DNA of 64,000 bases, taken from the NCBI RefSeq assembly GCF_018310535.1, contig NZ_CP074102.1, forward strand, positions 2,914,001-2,978,000, in the 5' to 3' direction. The stretch's first letter is position 1. Every line of letters starts with the position of its first letter. Below are positions 54,040-61,564 of the stretch, one piece after another. The DNA is from Streptomyces mirabilis (GTDB taxonomy: Bacteria > Actinomycetota > Actinomycetes > Streptomycetales > Streptomycetaceae). The notes below the pieces were generated by a model. The model did not search any database. It was not told the origin of the DNA and worked only from the letters and a program-made list of their open reading frames with translations. Both the position numbers and the translations under genes were made by a program.

Positions 54040-55923
54040 GTGTCGTTCGTCGGGCGCACGCGCGAACTCGCCGCGGCACGGCGGGAGTTGGAGACCAAGC
54101 GGCTCCTGGTGGTGAGCGGCGGACCCGACTCCGACCGGTCCGCCTTTCTCGACGCGGTGGCACGAGAGGTCGCGGACGAGGCGGGACTTCCGGTGCACCG
54201 ATTACGGGTGGCGGACGCCGGGGAGCGGTCGGGGGAGGCCGGGCGGACGCCGGGCGAGGTGGCGGACACGGTCGTCGAGGCCTGCCGGGGCGTGTTCGCC
54301 GTACATCCCTGTGTCGTGGTGGTGGACGGAGTCCCCGCGGGGACGGCCGACGGAATCCCCACCGGGACGGCTGACGGGTCCCTTCTCTCCGACCTGATCA
54401 ACGCCTTCGCCGGGTCGGAGTCCTTCCTTCTGGTGGGCTCGACGGACGCCCGGGAGGGCACCACTCCACCGTTGGCCCACGCCCCCGACGACCACACGGT
54501 CCTCCTCGAACGGGCCGTCACCGCCCACCGCAGGGGCCGCCTCGGCGAGGCCGAGCAGCGCCTCTCCGCCCTCCCTTCAGACCGGTGCGCCGACGGCTGG
54601 GTGCTGCTCACCCGGGCCGCCGTCCACTGCGACCGGGGTGATCCGCGGGCGGCCGGACCGCTGCTGAGGCGGGCCGTGGAGGCCCACCAGGTCGCGGGCG
54701 ACCGGCGCGGCGAGGCGTGGGCGGTCTTCCTGTACGGGCGGATGTGCCTGTTGCGCGGCCGGGCCGAGGACGCGCGGAGGCTGCTGGGCGCCGCGCGGGA
54801 GACGTTCCGGGCGATCAGTGAGGCCCGGGGTGTGGCGTGGGCAAGCGGCGAACTCGCGCGGCCGGCCGCTCGGTCGGGCGCCCCGGCCCCGGACGCCCTC
54901 GCCGAGGCGCGTCGGCTGCACGCGCGCGCGGGCGACCGGCGCGGCGCCGCCTGGGCGCACCTGTGGTGGACCGTGGCAAAGGCGGACGAGCCCGGCTTTC
55001 CCTGGCAGGAGGAGTTCACGGACGTCCTGCGCCGCTTCCATGAGGTCTCCGACCGGCTCGGGACGGCATGGACACTGCACCACCACGCGCTGACCCTGGC
55101 TCGTACGGACGGGACGGACGGCGTGGATCGAACGGGCGGGACGGATGAGCGTCGGCGTGAGGCGGACCGGCTGTTCGAGGGGGCCTTGTCGCTCTTCGAA
55201 GAGGCGGACTGCCCGCACGGGCGGGCCTGGACCATGCTCGAGTACGCGCTCCGCTCCCCCGCCCACCGCTTCCTGAACGGCGAGTGGGCGGCGGAGATCC
55301 GCCATGTGTTCCATGGGATCGGCGACGAGGCGGGCGAGGCCTGGGTGGACCTCGCCGAAGCCGGACGGTACCCGGGTGGCGAGCCACCGTACGAACTGGC
55401 CTGCCGCTACCCCGCCGCCCTGCTGGACACGCTCGGGTGGACCGAGGCCGGCGATCCGCTGATCCCGCGCGCGGCCCGTGACACCCAGCCCGAACCGCGT
55501 CCCGGCTTCCCGCGCCCCGGTGACCGCGACCGCCCGGACGACTTCCGGGCCCACGTCCGGCTGACCCTTCTCGACGACATACCCGTCCCGGACGTGCCCG
55601 CCCGTATCGCCCTCCAGGTCGTACCCGGGCCGGGGCACCCCTGGTCCACCGTCCCGCTCCCCCCGCTCACGGCCCGCGCGGCCTCCCTCGGCCACGCGGA
55701 GATCGACCCCCCACACGGCGTCCCCGCCGACGGAGCGGAGTTCCGCTTCACCCCGCACCGCCCCGGCTCGCACCGGCTGCGCTTCACCGTCGAGGACCCG
55801 GCCACCGGGACCGTCCTCCAGCGGGTCGAGGCCGAGATCGACGTGGTCCCGTCCGATCCGGGGCCGCACCGGCCCACCGCGGCCACTCCCGCGCCCCGCC
55901 CCGCGTCCGCGCGGAGGGCCTGA
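54040..55923 (+). CDS. TPR-repeat protein with degenerate P-loop, paralogue-like partner of the STAND gene
   Basis: A 627-residue protein. The start, GTG at 54040, follows GAGGGGGA. The first 50 residues copy the opening of a STAND NTPase (SFVGRTRELAAARRELETKR, then LLVVSGGPDSDRSAFLDAVA), but the Walker A is destroyed: GGPDSDRS has neither the Gly spacing nor the Lys. A Walker B-like strand remains (CVVVVDGVP). Repeats with G-x-A-W recur at 224, 264, 302, 341, 394 and 432. Residues about 500-602 form an immunoglobulin-like beta domain (FRAHVRLTLLDDIPVPDVPA, later HRPGSHRLRFTVEDPATG). Leu55 is encoded by TTA (54202-54204), so translation should depend on the bldA tRNA in Streptomyces. It ends 5 bp before the CHAT gene. 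Confidence 0.85.
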   Translation: MSFVGRTRELAAARRELETKRLLVVSGGPDSDRSAFLDAVAREVADEAGLPVHRLRVADAGERSGEAGRTPGEVADTVVEACRGVFAVHPCVVVVDGVPAGTADGIPTGTADGSLLSDLINAFAGSESFLLVGSTDAREGTTPPLAHAPDDHTVLLERAVTAHRRGRLGEAEQRLSALPSDRCADGWVLLTRAAVHCDRGDPRAAGPLLRRAVEAHQVAGDRRGEAWAVFLYGRMCLLRGRAEDARRLLGAARETFRAISEARGVAWASGELARPAARSGAPAPDALAEARRLHARAGDRRGAAWAHLWWTVAKADEPGFPWQEEFTDVLRRFHEVSDRLGTAWTLHHHALTLARTDGTDGVDRTGGTDERRREADRLFEGALSLFEEADCPHGRAWTMLEYALRSPAHRFLNGEWAAEIRHVFHGIGDEAGEAWVDLAEAGRYPGGEPPYELACRYPAALLDTLGWTEAGDPLIPRAARDTQPEPRPGFPRPGDRDRPDDFRAHVRLTLLDDIPVPDVPARIALQVVPGPGHPWSTVPLPPLTARAASLGHAEIDPPHGVPADGAEFRFTPHRPGSHRLRFTVEDPATGTVLQRVEAEIDVVPSDPGPHRPTAATPAPRPASARRA

Positions 55924-55928
55924 GCCCG

Positions 55929-57236
55929 ATGGCCCGCGAACTTCTCAGCCAGGTCGTCCAGGACCCCAGCCGCGGCTTCACCCGCCACCCGGCCCCCACC
56001 GTCCGTCACCCGGACCTGGTCCTCGCTCTCGACGCCCACGCCGACGACCACATCCGGGCCCGGGTGTACGGCCCGGCCGTGCCCCCGTCCGCGACAGAGC
56101 ACGCCCTGAGGCTGAATGTGAAGCCGGCCGCCGTCACCGCCGCCGCGGCGCATCTGCGGGCGCTGTGGAAACGGGAACTGGTCGACTTCCAGCCCGTGGA
56201 CGAGCGTGGGATCCCGGTCGGGGGCCGCCCTCACTTCCCGTACGCCACCTGCCCGGATCTCACCGCCGAACCCCGGGAGGAACTGCGCGGGATCCTCGAC
56301 GAGCTCGCCCGCCAGGGCTCCCACCTGCTGTACGGGGAGCTGCTCGGCGACGGCGGCCGGGGCACCCGGCGCTTCGGCGAGATCCTGACCGGCGCGCTGA
56401 GCCGCGAGGAGCCGTTGCGCATCCGCGTCGACTCCGACCTGTTCCTGCCCTGGCCGATGCTCGCGCTGCCCGAGGACACCGCGAACGGGCCCGGTGGCCC
56501 CGGCAGCGACACCTTCCGCCGTTTCCTCGGCTACCGGCACCAGATCGAGCAGACCGGCGGCCACCACCCGCGCTTCCCGGTACCCGCCGACGACGAGCAC
56601 GCCGGGCTGCCGCCCTCGTCACCGGTGGTGAGCCTGAACCACGACAAGGGCATCGACCCGCAGGGCGTCACCCTGGCCGCCGAGGTCGAAAGCGCCCTCG
56701 CCACCGGCACCGTCCGCGTCGAACGCGCCCTGCGCGACGAGCTGCTGCGCGCCCTGCGCTCCGACGGGCTCGACGAGCAGCTGATGTACTTCTGGTGCCA
56801 CGGGCACTTCAGACCCGTCGCCGACGACAGGGCCCCGCTGTTCGTCCTGCGGCTGAGCGACGGCAAGGACATCGACGTCCCTGCGGTCCTCGCCGAGCGC
56901 GGCCCCGCCGACCCTCTGCTCGCGCAGCGCCCCTTGGTGTTCCTCAACGCCGGTTACGCCGGGCTGCCCGCCACCGCCGAGCCGGCGCGCCTGGGCGGCG
57001 CGCTCATCGAGGCGGGCGCGGGCGGGGTGCTGGCGCCGCAGATCGAGATGCCGCAGCTGTTCGCCGCCGAGTACGCCCACGCCTACGTCACCCGCTATCT
57101 CGGCGGGCGGGAGACCGCGGGCGGGATCGTCCACGGGCTCGCCCGGCACTTCGCCGACGCGTGGAGCAACCCGCTCGGCCTCGCGTACGCCCTGCAGTGC
57201 GGCATGGACAACAGGCTGGAGCGGGCCACGGTGTGA
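55929..57236 (+). CDS. CHAT domain protein (caspase-like) lacking the catalytic cysteine
   Basis: A 435-residue protein. The N-terminal part (PDLVLALDAHADDHIRARVY, later DLFLPWPMLALPED) and C-terminal part form a CHAT domain, a caspase-related protease fold. The catalytic histidine region is intact at residues 286-294 (MYFWCHGHF). The nucleophile position, normally LNAC, reads FLNAGYAG: Gly342, codon GGT at 56952-56954. The family C-terminus is otherwise typical (ALIEAGAGGVLAPQIEMP, ETAGGIVHGLARHFADAW, NPLGLAYALQCGMDNR). It is 5 bp after the TPR partner, so it belongs to the STAND operon as its expected effector. With the Cys lost it may be a regulatory pseudoenzyme unless another residue serves. 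Confidence 0.85.
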   Translation: MARELLSQVVQDPSRGFTRHPAPTVRHPDLVLALDAHADDHIRARVYGPAVPPSATEHALRLNVKPAAVTAAAAHLRALWKRELVDFQPVDERGIPVGGRPHFPYATCPDLTAEPREELRGILDELARQGSHLLYGELLGDGGRGTRRFGEILTGALSREEPLRIRVDSDLFLPWPMLALPEDTANGPGGPGSDTFRRFLGYRHQIEQTGGHHPRFPVPADDEHAGLPPSSPVVSLNHDKGIDPQGVTLAAEVESALATGTVRVERALRDELLRALRSDGLDEQLMYFWCHGHFRPVADDRAPLFVLRLSDGKDIDVPAVLAERGPADPLLAQRPLVFLNAGYAGLPATAEPARLGGALIEAGAGGVLAPQIEMPQLFAAEYAHAYVTRYLGGRETAGGIVHGLARHFADAWSNPLGLAYALQCGMDNRLERATV

Positions 57237-57304
57237 CCGCGCCGACGGCCGCCCCAGCGTACGGAGGGACCCCTGCGTACGAAAGGACGGTGCCGAGGGT
57301 GAGG

Positions 57305-57340
57305 GTGCGCACTCCGGCCACCCGTGGCCGGAGTCCGCAC
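57305..57340. terminator. Convergent terminator after the CHAT gene
   Basis: An 11-bp perfect stem (ACTCCGGCCAC at 57311-57321 with 57324-57334) on a 2-nt loop is extended, across one C-C mismatch, by GTGCG/CGCAC to 57305-57340. It lies between the CHAT stop and the convergent small membrane protein stop. Confidence 0.85.
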
Positions 57341-57347
57341 ACCAGGC

Positions 57348-57605
57348 TCAGCCCTTCGCGGGCGAGGCCTTCCCGCCGGGGCCGCTCCCCTTGCCGGAGG
57401 CCGCCGCGGCGCCCTTCCCGGGCCGCTCCGGGTCCTCCTCGAAGGTGACCTTCCCCATGTGCCGGTTCATGGACTTCATCAGGCCCCACACCGCCAGGGC
57501 CAACGCCGCGAAGACGATGAAACCGAGGACGCCGGGGGTGACCTTGTTCTCGTCGACCTCCTTGGCGAGGGGAACGAGGTGCGTCAGTGCCAGGCTTGCG
57601 CTCAT
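57348..57605 (-). CDS. Small single-pass membrane protein downstream of mca
   Basis: An 85-residue protein with one membrane helix at about residues 25-44 (LGFIVFAALALAVWGLMKSM) followed by NRHMGKVTFEEDPE and a Gly/Ala/Ser/Lys tail. ATG at 57605 is chosen because it lies 1 nt after the mca stop and so allows reinitiation; an in-frame ATG at 57614 would overlap mca. I recognise it as the small conserved membrane protein that follows mca in Streptomyces, but not its function. Confidence 0.75.
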   Translation of the reverse strand: MSASLALTHLVPLAKEVDENKVTPGVLGFIVFAALALAVWGLMKSMNRHMGKVTFEEDPERPGKGAAAASGKGSGPGGKASPAKG

Positions 57606-57606
57606 A

Positions 57607-58488
57607 TCAGGCATTGTCGCGGATGCCCGCGAAGAGGTCGTCCTCGGGGAGGGAGGTGTCGACCAAAGAGGTGGCGAGCTCGTACTCCTCGGTCGGCCAG
57701 ACCTCCTTCTGGATCTCCATGGGGACCTTGAACCAGCCGCCGTCGGGGTCGATCTGCGTGGCGTGCGCGATCAGCGCCTTGTCACGGATCTCGAAGAAGT
57801 CCGCGCACGGAACGTGCGTGGTCAGCGTGCGCTCGGTGCGCTCGAACTCGCTCCACCGCTTCAGCCAGTCCCCGTACGGCGACTCCAGACCGCGCTCCAG
57901 CAGCGCGTTGTGCAGCGCCTCGGTGCGCGGGCGGTTGAAGCCCTGGTTGTAGTAGAGCTTCTGCGGCTGGAACGCTGGGCCGTACTCGGACTCCGGGTAC
58001 TTCTCGGTGTCCGTCGCCCCCTCGAACGCCACCATCGAGATCTTGTGGGTCATGATGTGGTCGGGGTGCGGATAACCACCGTTCTCGTCGTACGTGGTGA
58101 TCACCTGCGGACGGAACGAGCGGATCTGCCTGACCAGCTCTCCGGCCGCCTTGTCCACGTCCTCGAGCGCGAAGCAGCCCTCGGGCAGCGGCGGCAGCGG
58201 GTCACCCTCCGGAAGGCCGGAGTCCACGAATCCGAGCCACTCCTGCTTGATGCCGAGGATCTCGCGGGCCTCGTCCATCTCCTTCTTGCGTACCTCGTGG
58301 ATGTGCTCCTCGATGTACTGGTCGCCCTGGAGCTTCGGGTTGAGGATGGAGCCGCGCTCCCCGCCCGTGCAGGTCACGACCAGCACGTCCACCCCCTCGG
58401 ACACGTACTTCGCCATGGTGGCCGCGCCCTTGCTCGACTCGTCGTCGGGGTGGGCGTGCACGGCCATCAGTCGCAGCTGGTCAGTCAA
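57607..58488 (-). CDS. mca: Mycothiol S-conjugate amidase
   Basis: A 293-residue zinc amidase of the LmbE/PIG-L superfamily that cleaves mycothiol S-conjugates to release mercapturic acids for export, detoxifying electrophiles. The zinc motif is LRLMAVHAHPDDESSKGAAT, and the second His region is YPHPDHIMTHKISM. TTG at 58488 is taken as start because GAGGA lies 8 nt upstream and the length then equals the family's usual ~293 residues. The gene marks the organism as a mycothiol-making actinobacterium. It is divergent from the DUF4307 gene, and the small membrane protein follows it. Confidence 0.95.
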   Translation of the reverse strand: MTDQLRLMAVHAHPDDESSKGAATMAKYVSEGVDVLVVTCTGGERGSILNPKLQGDQYIEEHIHEVRKKEMDEAREILGIKQEWLGFVDSGLPEGDPLPPLPEGCFALEDVDKAAGELVRQIRSFRPQVITTYDENGGYPHPDHIMTHKISMVAFEGATDTEKYPESEYGPAFQPQKLYYNQGFNRPRTEALHNALLERGLESPYGDWLKRWSEFERTERTLTTHVPCADFFEIRDKALIAHATQIDPDGGWFKVPMEIQKEVWPTEEYELATSLVDTSLPEDDLFAGIRDNA

Positions 58489-58625
58489 GACTCGATCCTC
58501 AGTAAGTCGGCCGTGAGGCCAGTCGGCAAGTCGGCGCCCGGCGTGTTTCGGCGTCATGGGCGGCTTCTATAGTGACGGAATCGGGGGACGAATAATTCCG
58601 GGACCCCGTCCCCGAGAGGACGATC

Positions 58626-59027
58626 ATGAGCACGGCGAGCACACAGCTGCCCGAGGGCCGGTACGGCCGCTCCGAGGACGAGCGCGCGGACCGGAAACTC
58701 AAGGTCATCGGCACTGTGCTGGGCGTGGCCCTGCTCGCCCTGATGGGCTGGTTCGCGTACTACTACGTCTTCTCGAACAAGATCAGCGCCGAGGTGATCA
58801 CCTTCAAGGCCGTCTCGGACAACGCGGTCGAGGTGCATCTGGAGGTGCGCAAGGACGCGGGCGCCCACGGCTACTGCACACTGCGCTCGCAGGCCGACGA
58901 CGGCAGCGAGGTGGGCCGCGCGGACTTCCGTTTCGACCAGGACTCCTCCCGTATCGACAAGGTCGTCACGCTCCGTACCACTTCCCGCGGCGGCACGGCG
59001 GAGCTGCTCGGCTGCCACGCCGACTGA
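58626..59027 (+). CDS. DUF4307 family membrane protein
   Basis: A 133-residue protein with a polar N-terminus (LPEGRYGRSEDERADRKLKV), one membrane helix at about residues 28-48 (IGTVLGVALLALMGWFAYYY) and an exported beta domain of about 80 residues (ISAEVITFKAVSDNAVEVHL) that contains two cysteines likely to form a disulfide. The layout and the GRYG motif fit DUF4307, an actinobacterial family usually found beside mca, as here. GAGAGGACG precedes the ATG. Function unknown. Confidence 0.9.
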   Translation: MSTASTQLPEGRYGRSEDERADRKLKVIGTVLGVALLALMGWFAYYYVFSNKISAEVITFKAVSDNAVEVHLEVRKDAGAHGYCTLRSQADDGSEVGRADFRFDQDSSRIDKVVTLRTTSRGGTAELLGCHAD

Positions 59028-59238
59028 CACCACCCGCTGTAGTACCCCTTGCACCGCCCGCCGCCTCCGGCACCACCCGTGGTACCTACGCGCTGACCTG
59101 CGTTGACGTAATTCTGATGTCTTATGTCCTCCCCCTTCTGCCTGGGAATTGTTAGGCTCGTGGTTTCGCCCACCCGTGAAAGCACATTCTTCTGGGTAGG
59201 GCGATGCTTTGTATTCCCAGTACCTACGAGGAGCACCT

Positions 59239-59736
59239 GTGACCCAGACCAGCGAGAACGTCACCTGGCTGACCCAGGAGGCGTACAACCAGCTCAGGGC
59301 CGAGCTGGACTACCTGTCTGGTCCTGCGCGCACGGAGATCGCCGGCAAGATCGCGGCCGCGCGCGAGGAAGGCGACCTGCGCGAGAACGGCGGGTACCAC
59401 GCGGCCAAGGAAGAGCAGGGCAAGCAGGAGCTCCGTGTGCGCCAGCTGACCCAGCTCCTGGAGAACGCCAAGGTGGGCGAGGCTCCCGCGGCGGACGGCA
59501 TGGTCGCCCCCGGCATGGTCGTCACCATCGCCTTCGACGGCGACGAGGACGACACGCTGGACTTCCTGCTCGCCTCGCGCGAGTACGCCAGCGCCGACAT
59601 CGAGACCTACTCGCCCCAGTCCCCCCTGGGCTCCGGCGTGAACGGCAAGAAGATCGGCGAGGACGCCCAGTACGAGCTGCCCAACGGCAAGCTCGCCTCG
59701 GTGAAGATCCTCAAGGCCGAGCCCTACAAGGGCTGA
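59239..59736 (+). CDS. greA: Transcription elongation factor GreA
   Basis: A 165-residue factor that stimulates the intrinsic RNA cleavage of stalled RNA polymerase. The N-terminal coiled coil with its acidic tip is recognisable (IAAAREEGDLRENGGYHAAK), and the C-terminal domain ends SPLGSGVNGKKIGEDAQYEL. GTG at 59239 follows GAGGAG; the longer in-frame ATG at 59209 is not needed. The 211-bp upstream region holds TAGGCT at 59153-59158 as a possible extended -10 box. A perfect hairpin terminator follows. Confidence 0.96.
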   Translation: MTQTSENVTWLTQEAYNQLRAELDYLSGPARTEIAGKIAAAREEGDLRENGGYHAAKEEQGKQELRVRQLTQLLENAKVGEAPAADGMVAPGMVVTIAFDGDEDDTLDFLLASREYASADIETYSPQSPLGSGVNGKKIGEDAQYELPNGKLASVKILKAEPYKG

Positions 59737-59756
59737 GCCGGGACCGACCACAGCGA

Positions 59757-59785
59757 CGATGCCCCCGGCCACGCCGGGGGCATCG
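59757..59785 (+). terminator. greA terminator
   Basis: A perfect 13-bp stem (CGATGCCCCCGGC at 59757-59769 with 59773-59785) on a CAC loop, 20 bp after the greA stop. Confidence 0.9.
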
Positions 59786-59856
59786 TCACACCCGCGTCAC
59801 CACCGTCAGGCGTGCCGCGCCCCGTCCACAGCGTGTGGAACTTGAGACTTGTCACC

Positions 59857-60465
59857 ATGCGCATCGACTACGACCCCGAGGCCATGGGCGGGGCTGCCTT
59901 CTACAGGTTCATGACGTCGGTTGTCATCCCTCGTCCGATCGCGTGGATCTCCACCGTCACGTCGGACGGCTCCACCGAGAACCTCGCCCCGCACTCCTTC
60001 TTCAGCATCGCCAGTACCGACCCGCCGATCGTGCAGTTCACCTCGATCGGCCGCAAGGATTCCCTGCGCAATGTCGAGGACACCGGGGAGTTCGTCGTCA
60101 ACTTCTCCTCCGAACCGCTGCTGGAGCTGATCAACTCGACTGCCACCGACTTCCCCCGGACGGTGAGCGAATTCGACGTCGCGGGAATCGACCGCGAACC
60201 AAGCCTCCATGTACGGCCGCCCAGGGTGGCGGCCTCCCCCGTCGTCCTGGAGTGCCGTTCGCACACCACCCTGCGGATGGGCAACTCCACCCTCGTCTTC
60301 GGACGGGTGCTCCACGCCGCAGTGAACGAGGAGTACATCGTCGACGACCGGCCCAGCTCCGAACGTCTGCGTCCGCTCACCAAGCTCGGCGGCCACGAGT
60401 GGGGCACCCTGGGCGCGGTCGTGCACCTGCGCCGCATCCCCTACGAGGAGCCACAGCCCGGGTAG
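59857..60465 (+). CDS. Flavin reductase-like FMN-binding split-barrel protein
   Basis: A 202-residue flavoprotein of the flavin reductase/DIM6 family. The N-terminal FMN-contact segment is FMTSVVIPRPIAWISTVTSD, followed by NLAPHSFFSIASTDPPIVQF and GEFVVNFSSEPLLELIN, which are the usual order of the split barrel. No partner monooxygenase lies nearby. ATG at 59857 is used because the conserved region begins within 15 residues; the ribosome site is weak. An in-frame upstream ATG at 59812 would enter the greA terminator flank. Confidence 0.9.
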   Translation: MRIDYDPEAMGGAAFYRFMTSVVIPRPIAWISTVTSDGSTENLAPHSFFSIASTDPPIVQFTSIGRKDSLRNVEDTGEFVVNFSSEPLLELINSTATDFPRTVSEFDVAGIDREPSLHVRPPRVAASPVVLECRSHTTLRMGNSTLVFGRVLHAAVNEEYIVDDRPSSERLRPLTKLGGHEWGTLGAVVHLRRIPYEEPQPG

Positions 60466-60547
60466 CCGAGCGGCCGACTGTCGAGAGCGCGTTCCGCGAG
60501 CGACCCTGAAGAGGGGAGGCGGGCCGACTTCTTGGAGTGATCACGTC

Positions 60548-61504
60548 GTGAACACCATGCACGCCGTACGGGCCCACAGTCGTGGCGGACCCGAGCAGCT
60601 CGTGTACGAGATGGCGCCGCGTCCGCGGCCTGCACCGGGCGAGGTGCTCGTCGCCGTTCGGGCGGCTTCCATCACCTCGGACGAGCTCACCTGGGACGCC
60701 ACCTGGACCGACCGCCTCGACGCGACAGGCAAGGACCGCACCCCCATCGTCCCCTCTCATGAGGTGTCCGGGGTCGTGTCCGAGCTCGGTCCCGGGGTCA
60801 CCGCTGTGGCCGTGGGGGACGAGGTCTACGGGCTCATCCCGTTCACACGTGACGGTGCGGCCGCCGAGTACGTCAGCGTGCCGGTCGATGTTCTGGCGGC
60901 CAAACCGGCAGGGCTGGAACACGACAAGGCGGCGGCTGTTCCACTGGCGGCGCTCACCGCCTGGCAGGCGCTGGTGGACCACGCCGCTGTGAAGGCCGGA
61001 CAGCATGTCCTGATCCTGGGCGGGGCGGGGGGCGTCGGCTCGTTCGCCGTACAGATAGCCTCCGCCCTCGGCCTACAGGTCACCGCGACGGCGGCCGCAC
61101 AGGACAGTGCCTTCGTGACCGGCCTCGGCGCCCAACAGGTCCTGGACTACGCGGGCACCCGCTTCGAGGACCACGTCAACGACGTCGATGCCGTTCTGGA
61201 CCTGGTGGGGGGCGAGACGCAGACACGGTCCTGGACCGTCCTGCGGCCAGGCGGTGTCCTCGTCAGCATCGTGTCGCCGCCAGATCCGAGGAAGGCAGCC
61301 GAGCACGGTGCCCGCGGCGCGTTCTTCATCGTCGAGCCGAACCACGACGAGCTGGATGCGATCACCCGGCTCATCGAGAACGGCCGACTCGCCCCGGTCG
61401 TGGACCGCGTCGTCGCACTGACCGAGACGCGCAACGCGTATGAGGCGCTGCGCAGGAAGCATCGGCGGGGAAAAGTCGTCATCCATGTCCCGGCGATGAA
61501 CTGA
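60548..61504 (+). CDS. Zinc-less MDR-family NADP-dependent quinone oxidoreductase
   Basis: A 318-residue medium-chain dehydrogenase/reductase of the quinone oxidoreductase type. The catalytic N-terminal fold shows VPSHEVSGVVSELGPGVTAV, and the nucleotide fold contains HVLILGGAGGVGSFAVQIAS (AxxGGxG). Zinc ligands of alcohol dehydrogenases are absent. The C-terminus ends in the usual KHRRGKVVIHV. GTG at 60548 follows GGAG. It is 82 bp after the flavin reductase-like gene in the same direction. Convergent hairpins separate it from the catalase-like gene. Confidence 0.92.
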   Translation: MNTMHAVRAHSRGGPEQLVYEMAPRPRPAPGEVLVAVRAASITSDELTWDATWTDRLDATGKDRTPIVPSHEVSGVVSELGPGVTAVAVGDEVYGLIPFTRDGAAAEYVSVPVDVLAAKPAGLEHDKAAAVPLAALTAWQALVDHAAVKAGQHVLILGGAGGVGSFAVQIASALGLQVTATAAAQDSAFVTGLGAQQVLDYAGTRFEDHVNDVDAVLDLVGGETQTRSWTVLRPGGVLVSIVSPPDPRKAAEHGARGAFFIVEPNHDELDAITRLIENGRLAPVVDRVVALTETRNAYEALRRKHRRGKVVIHVPAMN

Positions 61505-61526
61505 AGGGGACCGAGCCTCCCCGGGA

Positions 61527-61552
61527 AGTGCCGAGGCACTGGCCGAAAGGCC
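61527..61552. terminator. Tandem small hairpins between convergent genes
   Basis: AGTGCC-GA-GGCACT (61527-61540) is followed at once by GGCC-GAAA-GGCC (61541-61552), a GNRA-type tetraloop, in the 60-bp gap between the oxidoreductase and the catalase-like gene. Confidence 0.55.
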
Positions 61553-61564
61553 GCCGCAGCGGCT

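Noticed and set aside
51551..54163. An 870-codon minus-strand frame opposite the STAND gene
   Set aside because: It is a shadow of the NB-ARC/TPR protein; it has no motifs and an amino acid composition typical of antisense reading of GC-rich repeats.
55929..57236. Calling the CHAT protein an active protease
   Set aside because: The nucleophile position is glycine; only the fold and the histidine can be supported from sequence.
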